Of a stretch of 64,000 nt of DNA, positions 54,362-63,221 are shown in pieces. Where the stretch lies: the NCBI GenBank assembly GCA_937995825.1, contig CALKJO010000002.1, positions 496,001 through 560,000 of the forward strand, in the 5' to 3' direction. Within the stretch, counting starts at the first letter, position 1, and the number at the start of each line of letters is the position of its first letter. Under the pieces are notes generated by a model. The model made no database searches, was not told the origin of the DNA, and was given only the letters and a program-made list of their open reading frames with translations. A program made the position numbers and the translations under genes. Source of the stretch: an uncultured Anaerolineae bacterium (GTDB lineage Bacteria > Chloroflexota > Anaerolineae > Aggregatilineales > Phototrophicaceae).

Positions 54362-54426
54362 CTGATGCTTCAGAAGCGGTGGTGGAACCGCCGTCCCAAA
54401 ACACAAGGCGCTTTCGTTCAAGCCGT

Positions 54427-54454
54427 CCTGCCCCCGCCTGCAAACGGGGGCAGG
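54427..54454 (-). terminator. Hairpin after the secreted protease gene
   Basis: CCTGCCCCCG (54427-54436), eight-base loop, CGGGGGCAGG (54445-54454). A perfect ten-base stem 22 bases past the protease stop, with no clear T run. Confidence 0.6.
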
Positions 54455-54475
54455 TGGGTGAAGTTTAGCGTTCGT

Positions 54476-57400
54476 TTACTCGGTCATCGAGCCTTCAGCC
54501 GTGCCGCCTTCGCTCTCCGCCTCCGCTGGCACGATCAGCAGCGGGATTTCCGGCGGCGCGCCCTCCGGCGCATACAGCGGCGGGACTGCCGTCGGCAGCA
54601 GCGCTGGCAACTCGATGTCCGCTGGCAGCATGTCTACTGGCGCGAAGCCGGGCGGATAGCATTCTGTGCCGACAATCGCCATGCTCGGACGCCGCCGCAG
54701 CGAGGCATTATCGATATGCACCCAGCCCGACGCCGCCGACGATGCCATGTAGATCGAGACCGCCGCGTCAGTTGATGCGGTCGTCCAGGGCAGCGTTGTG
54801 AAGCCGCGCATGGTGTAGGTCTGAAGCGTCCCGCCAGCCGGGATATAGAACGAGCAGACCGCCAGATCGCTGAAGTCCTCCGACCTGACCAGCAGCGTCA
54901 CCCGGTAGGGGGCGGTCGGCGACGAGTTGGCGAACTGGATCGTCAGTTCCCAGCGCACGCCCTGATTGATCGTCTGGTTGCTGTTCTGAAGCAGCGCGGC
55001 GCTGTTGACCGTGTTGGGACGATACATGTAGAAGACGCCGCCGCTCATATACCACGGGGGATTGACCGGATCGCCAAACACGCCCCAGTTCCCGTTCGGG
55101 CTGCCGATGGCGCTGGAGAAGTCGCCGTTGCTCAGCAGGTTACCGCTGTCCGATCCCGAACCTACACCGGGGAGATTGGGATCGCCGCAGACCGTGCCGG
55201 GGTTGGTGGTCGTCCGCAGGGTGCGCAGACTGACATTGTCGATCAGGTAGTTGCCGTTGGTCGTGGCGGTCGAGGCGTAGAAACTGACGCTGGCGTCCGT
55301 CCAGTTGGTCTGGCTCTTGAAGCGCATCGTGAAATTCGACAGCGGCATACTCGCCGGCAGCCAGAACGAACACACCCGTATCTCGCTGAAGCTGATGTCA
55401 TGGACGATCACGGTCAGGCGTCTGCGCGCCGTGCCGGTGTTCTGCGCCTGGAAGCTGAGCTGCATCACATCGGCGGGGCGCACCGGCGTGCGCGTGTACT
55501 GTAAGATGCCGCCGCTGTTGCCGATGCCGGTGCGCGGTTTCAGGTGGAACAGCGCCGCGCCGCCGCTCTGCGAATAGCTCAGATCGCTCGCCAGCGGACC
55601 CGGATTGCTGAACACGCCCCAGTTCATATTGGCGGCGTCGCCGTTCAGCCAGCCGGCGGTGAAGCCAAACGCGCCGTTGGTGACGCGGTTATACGGATCG
55701 GTCGCTGTGCCGTAGACGCGGAGCTGCCAGTTGAGGAACGTGCCGACATCGCCGCTGTAGGCATCGCTGACGTAGATCGTCCAGTTGCCGTTCGGGTCTT
55801 CGCCCCAGAAATGCGAGCTGGTGAACACCCAGTTGACGTAATCGTCGCCGCTATCGTTGTAGCGCTCCCACATCAGCAGGCTCGACGTGCCGCTGGGCGA
55901 CATCAGGATGACGCGGATGTCGCCGCGCCAGCTGTGCGACGCGGTGAACACCACCTCGACATGCTCGACGTAGCGGATGGCGGTGCCGACGCTGTGCGTG
56001 CTGGTGACATAATTGGTCGGCTGACCATCCGGGATCGTCTGACCGACGGTCACGATGCCTCCGGTATAGCCCTGAAGCGCCGGGACAGTCGTCCAGCCTT
56101 CAGCGCGGCGGACGGCTTCCAGTGCATCGACGCGCCCGAACCCGTGAAACTCGCTGAACCAGCGTCCGCTGCCGTTCTGCCGCCAGTTGGCGTTGCTCGG
56201 ATCGTTGCGATCCGCCGTGTTGACCAGGATGTGCTGGACATCGCGCCAGGTCAGGTTGGGATTCGCCTGGAGCATCAGCGCGATCACGCCCGCCACCAGC
56301 GGCGTCGCCGACGACGTGCCGCCGTAAGCGTTCGTGCAGTCCGTCGCGCTGTAGCCCTGCGTGCCGAGCAAGTCGGTGGTGGTGATGCCGATGCCCGCGC
56401 CGCTGCTGGGGGCATTCACCAGCGCTGACGATGAGCCTTCGCTGTAGCTCGACATCGCGCCGTTATGATTGCTGGCGGCGACGCCGATCACACGGCGGTT
56501 GGTGGCATAGCCATCCGCGCCCGCGTAATCTCGATACTGCGGATTCGAGCTGTGACCGTTGCCAATCGCCCAGACGTAGATATTGCCTAAGCCGCCGCGC
56601 CCATTGTTCACATTGTCCGCAATCGCGTTGCGCAGCAGCGGACCCGGCGCTTCCATGAACACGCCGTTGTCCGGCGGACCCCAACTGTTGCTGTAGATGT
56701 GATTGATGTTGCGCTGATAGCTTTCGGCGTTGGCTTCGAGCGTGTCGCTCATCGGACCGTCGAGCATACGGATACCGGACAAGCCCGCCCGATATGCCGC
56801 GCCCGCGCCGCAGGTCGTGTTATCGCGCGCGGCAGCGACGCCGCCCGCCGACGTGCCGTGTCCATTGTTTCCGACCGGGCTGGGATCGCTGTCGCTGCTG
56901 TTGAAGTCGTAGCTGCCGCCGGCGACGTAGTTCGGGCTGAGATCGGGGTGTGTGTGCTGCAAGCCGTTATCGGCGATGGCGATGGTCGTGCCTGCGCCTG
57001 TGTACCCGCGCTGCCAGACCGGATAGACTTTCGCGTCCGCGCCCGGTGTCCCGCCGGACTGCCCGGTGTTGCGCAGATGCCACTGCTGGCTGAAGAGCGG
57101 ATCGCTGGGCAGGCGCGTCTCGCGCTCGCGGGCATACTGCTGCTCGAACCAGACGACTTCCGGCGCGGTGCGCAGCGACGATGCGCCCAATTCAACCGCG
57201 CGCCTGTTGACCGACCGCGCGACTTCTGCCTGGAGCGACTCAATCGTCTGCCCGTCGAGCTGCTCCATGCGCAAGCCGGTCAAAGGAATGCGGAAGAGAT
57301 AGACATGCTCAAAATTGGCGATCTGCCCCAGGTTGATATGACCGAGGCGCGCCGCCAGCGCGTCGGGATCGGTTCCCGGCGCGACCTCGACCGCCCACGT

Positions 57401-57610
57401 GTCCGTTGGCACGGCAGGCGCTTCTGATTGGCGCGAGTCGATTCGCGGTTCGGTGATGACCGGAGCCGGCATCATGTCCAGAATTGGAACAAACGGCGGC
57501 GGCACATCCGGCTGCGCCGCCGCCGTCCCCCCTAACACCAGCAAGCAGGCGGCAAAGACAGCCATCTGCGCCAGGCGCATCCATGTGCGGTAACGCGGTA
57601 CGTGATTCAT
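54476..57610 (-). CDS. Secreted subtilisin/kexin-like protease (S8) with P-domain and two C-terminal beta domains
   Basis: 1044 residues from ATG 57610 (GAGGG upstream; ATG 57631 is unsupported). Signal peptide AQMAVFAACLLVLGGTAAAQ. Propeptide-like region to ~170, then PLFSQQWHLRNTGQSGG and the catalytic triad: D214 (IAIADNGLQH), H251 (NNGHGTSAGG), S433 (GGTSSATPLVAG). Oxyanion Asn in YSNSWGPPDNGV. A P-domain (about 515-645, SVGTAIRYVEHVEVVFTASH, GDDYVNWVFTSSHFWGEDPN) makes it kexin/furin-like. Two similar CBM-like domains follow (about 655-785 and 820-980, the second starting LLSNGDFSSAIGSPNGNWGV). A Pro-rich tail ends it. It probably processes surface proteins. Confidence 0.92.
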   Translation of the reverse strand: MNHVPRYRTWMRLAQMAVFAACLLVLGGTAAAQPDVPPPFVPILDMMPAPVITEPRIDSRQSEAPAVPTDTWAVEVAPGTDPDALAARLGHINLGQIANFEHVYLFRIPLTGLRMEQLDGQTIESLQAEVARSVNRRAVELGASSLRTAPEVVWFEQQYARERETRLPSDPLFSQQWHLRNTGQSGGTPGADAKVYPVWQRGYTGAGTTIAIADNGLQHTHPDLSPNYVAGGSYDFNSSDSDPSPVGNNGHGTSAGGVAAARDNTTCGAGAAYRAGLSGIRMLDGPMSDTLEANAESYQRNINHIYSNSWGPPDNGVFMEAPGPLLRNAIADNVNNGRGGLGNIYVWAIGNGHSSNPQYRDYAGADGYATNRRVIGVAASNHNGAMSSYSEGSSSALVNAPSSGAGIGITTTDLLGTQGYSATDCTNAYGGTSSATPLVAGVIALMLQANPNLTWRDVQHILVNTADRNDPSNANWRQNGSGRWFSEFHGFGRVDALEAVRRAEGWTTVPALQGYTGGIVTVGQTIPDGQPTNYVTSTHSVGTAIRYVEHVEVVFTASHSWRGDIRVILMSPSGTSSLLMWERYNDSGDDYVNWVFTSSHFWGEDPNGNWTIYVSDAYSGDVGTFLNWQLRVYGTATDPYNRVTNGAFGFTAGWLNGDAANMNWGVFSNPGPLASDLSYSQSGGAALFHLKPRTGIGNSGGILQYTRTPVRPADVMQLSFQAQNTGTARRRLTVIVHDISFSEIRVCSFWLPASMPLSNFTMRFKSQTNWTDASVSFYASTATTNGNYLIDNVSLRTLRTTTNPGTVCGDPNLPGVGSGSDSGNLLSNGDFSSAIGSPNGNWGVFGDPVNPPWYMSGGVFYMYRPNTVNSAALLQNSNQTINQGVRWELTIQFANSSPTAPYRVTLLVRSEDFSDLAVCSFYIPAGGTLQTYTMRGFTTLPWTTASTDAAVSIYMASSAASGWVHIDNASLRRRPSMAIVGTECYPPGFAPVDMLPADIELPALLPTAVPPLYAPEGAPPEIPLLIVPAEAESEGGTAEGSMTE

Positions 57611-57833
57611 GCAATCCCTCTTAGAGAACACCCTTTACAAGGGTCATTATATTGTGACTCGGAAAAGCGCGCCAGCCACCTTGTTCGGGATATAGATCGG
57701 CATTCGGGCTGCTTTTAAACAACGCTTAATAAGCCGCCTGCAAGCCGCTCGCCCATCAGCGCGAATCTGCGTATGATCGGTGTTATAGTCCGTCTCAGCT
57801 CGGAATATCACAAGATACGAAAGCGCACTGACC

Positions 57834-59165
57834 ATGCTCGACCTGAAATCGCTCGATCTGCTGCGCGAAGCCGCTGCTCGTCTCGATCAGGGCTTCGCCC
57901 ATCTGCCCGTCTTCGACGCTGATGCCGACATGGACGCTCTCCGAACTGTCCTCATGGACGCGGCGGAGCGGATGCGGGACAATTATCCGTATCCGCATCC
58001 GCTCTACGCTGGGCAGATGCTCAAGCCGCCGCACGCGGTGGCGCGGCTGGCGTATATGCTGGCGCTCTATTTCAACCCGAACAACCATGCCCTCGACGGC
58101 GGTCGCGCCAGCTCCGCGATGGAGAAAGAGGCGGTCGCGCAGATCGCGGCGATGTTCGGCTGGACGACTCACCTCGGTCATCTGACCAGCGGCGGGACGG
58201 TCGCCAACCTCGAAGCCCTGTGGATCGCCGGGCGAGTCGCGCCGGGCAAGACGATCCTGGCGTCGGCGCAGGCGCACTATACCCACAGCCGCATCAGCGA
58301 TGTCCTCGGCATCCCCTTTGAGCCAATCCCGACCGATGCGCGGGCGAAAATGGACATGAACGCCCTTGAAGATCGCCTCAAACGCGGCGGTGTTGGCGCG
58401 GTCGTGGCGACGATGGGGACGACGGCGGTCGGCGCGGTCGATCCGCTCGGCGACATCCTGACTCTGCGCGACAAATACGGCTTTCGAGTCCATGCCGACG
58501 CCGCATACGGCGGTTATTTCACCCTGGCGGACAACCTCGGCGCGGAGACGCGCGCCGCGTTCGACCGCCTGATCGACGCCGACTCGATCGCCATCGATCC
58601 GCATAAGCACGGGCTTCAGCCGTATGGCTGCGGCTGTATCCTCTTTCGCGATCCGGCGGTCGGGCGCTATTACAACCACGACTCGCCCTACACCTATTTC
58701 ACCAGCGACGAACTCCACCTGGGCGAGATCAGTCTGGAATGTTCGCGAGCGGGGGCGGCGGCGGTCGCGCTCTGGACGACGATGCGCCTGTATCCGCTGG
58801 CGCGCGGCGGCGCATTTGCGGCGATGCTGAGCCGCTGTCGGGCGGCGGCGTGCAGGTTATATGGCAAGCTGCAAGCCGACTCACGCTTTCTAGTCGGGAT
58901 CGCGCCAGAGCTGGACATCATTTACTTCGCGCCGAAGCGCGAGTCGGCGTCGGCGGTCGATGCGGCATCGCGGGCGCTCTTTGCCGCCGCCGCAGAACAT
59001 GATCTGCACCTGGCATTGGCGACTCTGCCCGTCGAACTGCTCCGCCCACACTGGGATATCGTCTGGGACGCGCCGAAAACGGCGGTGCTGCGCTCGGTGT
59101 TGATGAAGCCGGAGCATCTCGACTGGATTGACTCCATCTACGCCGTTTTGGACAAGCTGGCGTAG
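57834..59165 (+). CDS. PLP-dependent group II decarboxylase-like enzyme
   Basis: 443 residues. Pattern of glutamate/tyrosine/aromatic amino acid decarboxylases: HPLYAGQMLKPPHAVARLAY, SSAMEKEAVAQIAAMFGW, GHLTSGGTVANLEALWIAG, ATMGTTAVGAVDPLGDIL, VHADAAYGGYFTLADNL, PLP lysine in IDPHKHGLQPYGCGCILFRD and SLECSRAGAAAVALW. It probably decarboxylates an amino acid or an aspartate-type substrate; the substrate is not decided by sequence. Monocistronic, followed by a GGGATGAG hairpin. Confidence 0.9.
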   Translation: MLDLKSLDLLREAAARLDQGFAHLPVFDADADMDALRTVLMDAAERMRDNYPYPHPLYAGQMLKPPHAVARLAYMLALYFNPNNHALDGGRASSAMEKEAVAQIAAMFGWTTHLGHLTSGGTVANLEALWIAGRVAPGKTILASAQAHYTHSRISDVLGIPFEPIPTDARAKMDMNALEDRLKRGGVGAVVATMGTTAVGAVDPLGDILTLRDKYGFRVHADAAYGGYFTLADNLGAETRAAFDRLIDADSIAIDPHKHGLQPYGCGCILFRDPAVGRYYNHDSPYTYFTSDELHLGEISLECSRAGAAAVALWTTMRLYPLARGGAFAAMLSRCRAAACRLYGKLQADSRFLVGIAPELDIIYFAPKRESASAVDAASRALFAAAAEHDLHLALATLPVELLRPHWDIVWDAPKTAVLRSVLMKPEHLDWIDSIYAVLDKLA

Positions 59166-59171
59166 GCAACA

Positions 59172-59227
59172 GGGATGAGGGATGCGTTGCAAGCAGTGAG
59201 TCTGCCCTGCCGCTTTTTCCTCATCCC
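59172..59227 (+). terminator. GGGATGAG-family hairpin after the decarboxylase gene
   Basis: GGGATGAGG (59172-59180) and CCTCATCCC (59219-59227), with a longer loop containing CTTTTTCC. The right arm is preceded by a T run. Confidence 0.6.
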
Positions 59228-59283
59228 TTATTCCTGTTTTCCCGCAGGCATTTCGCCCGTCGATTCTGGCGCATGATGCGACT

Positions 59284-60957
59284 ATGATTAGCGCTTCTAA
59301 AGTAGGCGGGAGCGAACGCTTGACGGACGCATCGACACTGGACACAGCCACCCAGACGGAGACCCACGCCGCCGTTGCACGGGCAACGGGCGTGGTGGCG
59401 TTGGGCAATATCACCAGCCGCGTGCTGGGCATGGCGCGCGAGATCGCGCTGACCAACCTGTTCGGCGCATCGCGCGCGACCGATGCCTTTTACGTCGCCG
59501 TGATCGTCCCCAAAACCCTCTATGACCTGCTGATCGCCGGGCATGTCAACAGCGCGATCATCCCGGTTTTGAGCGAAGTGGCGGAGCGCGACGGCAAAAC
59601 GGCGCTTTGGCGCGTCGTCTCGATCCTGCTCTCGCTGATCGGCGCTGTCCTATCTGCGCTGGTGCTGCTGCTGCATGCCTTTGCCCCAACCGCGATTGCG
59701 CTGGTCAGCGGCGGCGCGGACGCGCCCAAGCAGGCGCTCGCAGCGGACTTGCTCCGCCTGACCGCGCCCGCCCTGATCTTTCTCGGCTTGTTTTCGGCGT
59801 TCAGCGGCGCGCTCTACGCGCTGCGCGCCTTCACCCTGCCCGCGTTTGCCGGCGCGGTCTTCAACGGCGGCATCGTGATCGCCACTGTCCTGCTCGCGCC
59901 GCCGCTTCAGGTCATGGTGACTCTCAACGGCGCTCATGCCACTTGGACGGCGGCGCGCCCCGAACATGGCATCGAAGCCGCTGCGCTCGGCTGGCTGATC
60001 GGCGCGCTGGCGCAGCTCTTATGCCAGTTTCCCGGACTGCGCGGCGCAAAGCTGAGCCTTTCCTTCAACTGGCGGCACCCCGCGATCAGACAGATCGCCA
60101 GGCTCTACGCCCCCGTCATGATCTCGCTCATCCTCGATGGGTTCGTCCGCGCCTTCAGCTACAACCTCGCCAGCCAGACCGGGGAACGCAGCATCACCTA
60201 CATGAACCTCGCCACCACGCTGATCCAGTTCCCGCAGGGGTTGGTCGCGACCGCTATCAGCATCGCCATTCTGCCGACGTTATCGCGGCAGGCGCTCAAC
60301 GGCATCGCCGAATTTTGCGATACGCTCGGTATGGGGCTGCGGCTGGCGATCACCCTGATCCTGCCTGCCGCGGTCGGCTTATTCGCGCTGGCGACGCCGA
60401 TTGTCATGCTGATCTTCGAGCATGGCGCGTTCACCCCCGCCGATACCACCATGACGGCGCTGGCGCTGCGGCTGTATCTATTCGGGCTGCCGTTTGCGGC
60501 GCTCGATCTGCTGCTGGTCTATGCCTTTTACGCCCGTCAGGACACGATCACGCCCGCGCTGATCGGGCTGGTCAGTCTGGGGATGTATATGGCGGTGGCG
60601 CTGCTGCTCGCGCCGGCATACGGCGTTTTCAGCCTGATGCTGGCGGACAGCGCCAAGCATGTCGTCCACGCGGTTATCAGCGGCATTGTCCTGCGGCGGC
60701 GGGTCGGCGGCATGGGCGAACAACGCTTGATCGGCGCGCTGCTGCGGACAGGGAGCGCGGCGGCGGTCATGGGCGGGCTGGCATGGGCAGCGGCGGCATG
60801 GCTGACTGAAACGATTGGGACGCAGACGCTGGCGGGCGAGATCGCGGTCGTCACGCTGGCGGGCGGGATCGGCGGCGCAGCGTATCTGGCGCTGGCATGG
60901 CTGCTGCGGGTTGAAGAGGTGCGCTGGCTGTGGGGACTGGCGCGGCGCAAGGGATGA
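59284..60957 (+). CDS. murJ: Lipid II flippase MurJ-like
   Basis: 557 residues. About fourteen helices of the MATE-like MOP superfamily: VVALGNITSRVLGMAREIAL, LFGASRATDAFYVAVIVPK, AGHVNSAIIPVLSEV, SYNLASQTGERSITYMNLAT and QFPQGLVATAISIAILPTLS, which is the MurJ landmark. The first thirty residues are likely cytoplasmic extra length. MurJ exports lipid II for peptidoglycan. A homologue in a Chloroflexota-like genome implies a wall or a repurposed flippase. The stop lies in the left arm of a GGGATGAG hairpin. Convergent with the LysM gene. Confidence 0.92.
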   Translation: MISASKVGGSERLTDASTLDTATQTETHAAVARATGVVALGNITSRVLGMAREIALTNLFGASRATDAFYVAVIVPKTLYDLLIAGHVNSAIIPVLSEVAERDGKTALWRVVSILLSLIGAVLSALVLLLHAFAPTAIALVSGGADAPKQALAADLLRLTAPALIFLGLFSAFSGALYALRAFTLPAFAGAVFNGGIVIATVLLAPPLQVMVTLNGAHATWTAARPEHGIEAAALGWLIGALAQLLCQFPGLRGAKLSLSFNWRHPAIRQIARLYAPVMISLILDGFVRAFSYNLASQTGERSITYMNLATTLIQFPQGLVATAISIAILPTLSRQALNGIAEFCDTLGMGLRLAITLILPAAVGLFALATPIVMLIFEHGAFTPADTTMTALALRLYLFGLPFAALDLLLVYAFYARQDTITPALIGLVSLGMYMAVALLLAPAYGVFSLMLADSAKHVVHAVISGIVLRRRVGGMGEQRLIGALLRTGSAAAVMGGLAWAAAAWLTETIGTQTLAGEIAVVTLAGGIGGAAYLALAWLLRVEEVRWLWGLARRKG

Positions 60958-60974
60958 GGCTTTTTCCTCATCCC
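60951..60974 (+). terminator. GGGATGAG-family hairpin at the murJ stop
   Basis: GGGATGAGG (60951-60959), loop CTTTTT, CCTCATCCC (60966-60974). A perfect nine-base stem overlapping the murJ stop codon, between convergent genes. Confidence 0.75.
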
Positions 60975-60980
60975 TGTCTT

Positions 60981-62075
60981 CTATGGACTGCGCGGCGGGA
61001 TGGTCGGGATCACTGCGCCGAACGGCTGCGCGGGCAGTGTCGGCAGGGTGGTCGTGCCAGTCGTGCTGGTCGAAACCGCCGCCCCGCCGCTCATCATCTG
61101 CGTCGTCGATGTCGGGGGAACGACGGCGGCGGCGGGCGCATCGGTCGGAATCTGAAGCCGCTGACCGACCAGAATCCAGCGCGTCCCGCGCAGACTGTTC
61201 AGCTCCCGGATTTCTTCAACTGTGACGCCGTAGGCGAAGGCGATCCCCGCCAGCGTATCGCCCGCCTGCACAATATGAACCTGCGAGCCGTCCGGCTGCG
61301 GCGGCTGACGGCGCACAAATGCCGCGAACGGCGGCGCGGTCGGCGGCAGCGGGACGGCGGTTGCGCCTGGCTGCGCGGCGACTCCGCCCGGCGCGCCGAT
61401 CCCCAGCGTCAGCGACGCATCATCAAACCAGACATTGTTCAGGTCGCTGGGCCAGTCCTGCGAGACCCACGCGAACATCGTCACCGTCCCGCCCTGCGCT
61501 TTGGCGCTCACCGCCGCCTGCTCCCAGCGGTCATGCGGCGTGATATTGCCCGACCAGACAATCGATGGGCTGGTGGGATTCGTCCCGCCGGTGGGGTCAA
61601 TGCCGACGCGCACATACGACCCCGCTTCGACCGCCGAGCCGCAGGTGTCGCCGACCAGCACGCCGTCCTGTCCGCGCGGCAGATTGCACGTCTTCAGCCG
61701 CGCCCAGATCGACGCCGTCACATCGCTGTTCGCCGGCACGCTCACCTGCTGATACAGCGCGGCGGTGAAGGTCACGTAGCCGCCGTTGATGTTCTGCGAG
61801 AAGCTCCCGCCGTGCGTTTCCGGTCCGCCCGGATGCGGAAACGCGAACGTCCGGTCAGGGCGGTTCTGCCATTCATAGCTGCGCGGGCTGTCCGCCAGCC
61901 AGATATTCCACGCCTGCGGTGTGTTCAGGTCAGGGCGTCCGCGCCCGACATAGGGTCCCTCGAAACCCGGATCGCTGAGGAGATTCTGCTGCGCCTGCGC
62001 GGGCGTCAGCGCCACTGCCAGCGCAACCACCGCCAGCGCGCCGATGAAAAGCGACCAGACCCTAAGACGTTTCAT
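60981..62075 (-). CDS. Secreted LysM protein with an N-terminal carbohydrate-binding-like domain
   Basis: 364 residues from ATG 62075 (GGAG ten bases upstream; ATG 62081 also possible). Signal peptide LRVWSLFIGALAVVALAVAL with AQA cleavage. Residues 30-225 are a jelly-roll CBM-like domain beginning NLLSDPGFEGPYVG and holding WEQAAVSAKAQGGTVTMFAW. A linker leads to one LysM (about 265-312, HIVQAGDTLAGIAFAYGV, LNSLRGTRWILVGQRLQIP) and a Thr/Pro-rich tail. LysM binds peptidoglycan or related glycans, so the protein is probably surface-attached. No enzyme domain is present. Confidence 0.92.
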   Translation of the reverse strand: MKRLRVWSLFIGALAVVALAVALTPAQAQQNLLSDPGFEGPYVGRGRPDLNTPQAWNIWLADSPRSYEWQNRPDRTFAFPHPGGPETHGGSFSQNINGGYVTFTAALYQQVSVPANSDVTASIWARLKTCNLPRGQDGVLVGDTCGSAVEAGSYVRVGIDPTGGTNPTSPSIVWSGNITPHDRWEQAAVSAKAQGGTVTMFAWVSQDWPSDLNNVWFDDASLTLGIGAPGGVAAQPGATAVPLPPTAPPFAAFVRRQPPQPDGSQVHIVQAGDTLAGIAFAYGVTVEEIRELNSLRGTRWILVGQRLQIPTDAPAAAVVPPTSTTQMMSGGAAVSTSTTGTTTLPTLPAQPFGAVIPTIPPRSP

Positions 62076-62188
62076 GATCATTCTGCTCCATCAATTGCAA
62101 TTGTGCGTCTTTCAACCCGCGATCCTAGCGCAAACCCACCACGAAACCAACCGCGAATCCATGACGCCTAGCCTGCGCAGTTGGCAGC

Positions 62189-63124
62189 CTAAGGTGCGTA
62201 GGGGTGCAGCTCAACCAGCGGCAGCAGCCGCTCCACATCCTCCCGCCGGCAGTCCGCCGTCCCAGGCATCAGACAAACCGCCGCCGCGCACGCAAAGCCC
62301 AGCCGCAGCCCCTCCTCAATCGGCGTTCGATGGGCGAGCGCGTGCGTGATCCCCGCCAGTACGCCATCGCCCGCCCCGGATGGACTGACCACCTGAATCG
62401 GCAGCGGCGGAATCCGATAGGCGCGATCTGGCAGCACCGCCAGCCCGCCGTCTCCGCCGAGCGTGATGATCGGGCTGACTCCCCAGCGCTCCAGCACCTC
62501 GCGCCCGGCGGCGTATGCCTGTTCCACCGTGTCGATGGCGCGCCCTAGCAGATCGCTCAGTTCGTCGCGGTTGGGCTTGATGTAGTCGGGTTGCGCGCTC
62601 AAGCCCGCGCTCAGATTCGGCTCGGCGGCATCAAAAGCGACCGGAATCCCCTTCGCCTTCGCCATCCTGATCGTCTCGACGTAGAAATCTGGTTCCAGTC
62701 CCTTCGGCAGCGTCCCGCCCAGCACCACCGCTGATGCCGTCTCCAGCGCGGCGGCATAGCGCGCCAGCAGCGCGGCGCGGTGATGCAGCTGGACTTCCAG
62801 CGTGTTGGTCGTGATCGTCGTCTGCCAGCCCTCCTCCTCGACCACGATCACTGTGTTGATGCGCGTTTCCCCATCGACCTCGATGAAATCAGGTGTCACC
62901 CCTTTGCGATGCAGCAGCGCCTCGACCCTGCGCGCCGTCGATCCCGCCGCGCACCCTAATGCCAGACTCGGCACGCCGATCTCGCCCAGAATCCAGCTTG
63001 CGTCCGTCGGCTTGCCGCCCAGACTGAACAGCGAACGGCTGGCGCGGATCGTCCGGTTCGGGACGAAGCGGCTGATGAAAAGCGATTGGTCAAGCGTCGT
63101 ATTGGCGGTCAGGCTGACGATCAT
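62189..63124 (-). CDS. PfkB-family sugar kinase, 1-phosphofructokinase-like
   Basis: 311 residues. Start SLTANTTLDQSLFI resembles the 1-phosphofructokinase/tagatose-6-phosphate kinase N-terminus. SLGGKPTDASWILGEIG is the first PfkB motif (usual GGKGxNVAxxL, with P and D in place of G and N), and VVSPSGAGDGVLAGITHALA the second, with the catalytic Asp. GGTLPKGLEPDFY and KPNRDELSDLLG fit the sugar-phosphate site. It would phosphorylate a phosphorylated hexose. The changed first motif leaves the substrate uncertain. Not in an operon with a PTS gene here. Confidence 0.85.
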   Translation of the reverse strand: MIVSLTANTTLDQSLFISRFVPNRTIRASRSLFSLGGKPTDASWILGEIGVPSLALGCAAGSTARRVEALLHRKGVTPDFIEVDGETRINTVIVVEEEGWQTTITTNTLEVQLHHRAALLARYAAALETASAVVLGGTLPKGLEPDFYVETIRMAKAKGIPVAFDAAEPNLSAGLSAQPDYIKPNRDELSDLLGRAIDTVEQAYAAGREVLERWGVSPIITLGGDGGLAVLPDRAYRIPPLPIQVVSPSGAGDGVLAGITHALAHRTPIEEGLRLGFACAAAVCLMPGTADCRREDVERLLPLVELHPYAP

Positions 63125-63221
63125 GGCTCAGTTTTCTTCCCGTTTGTGTGAAGTCTCGCGACCATTCTAACGCGGCGTCCCCACTTCAGGAAACGCCCGC
63201 CGCCCGATCACCGCTGCGCTC

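Noticed and set aside
54361..54421. Start of a functional 78-residue gene before the CDF fragment
   Set aside because: The extension shows no homology and lacks a ribosome site; the homologous part is only a transporter tail.
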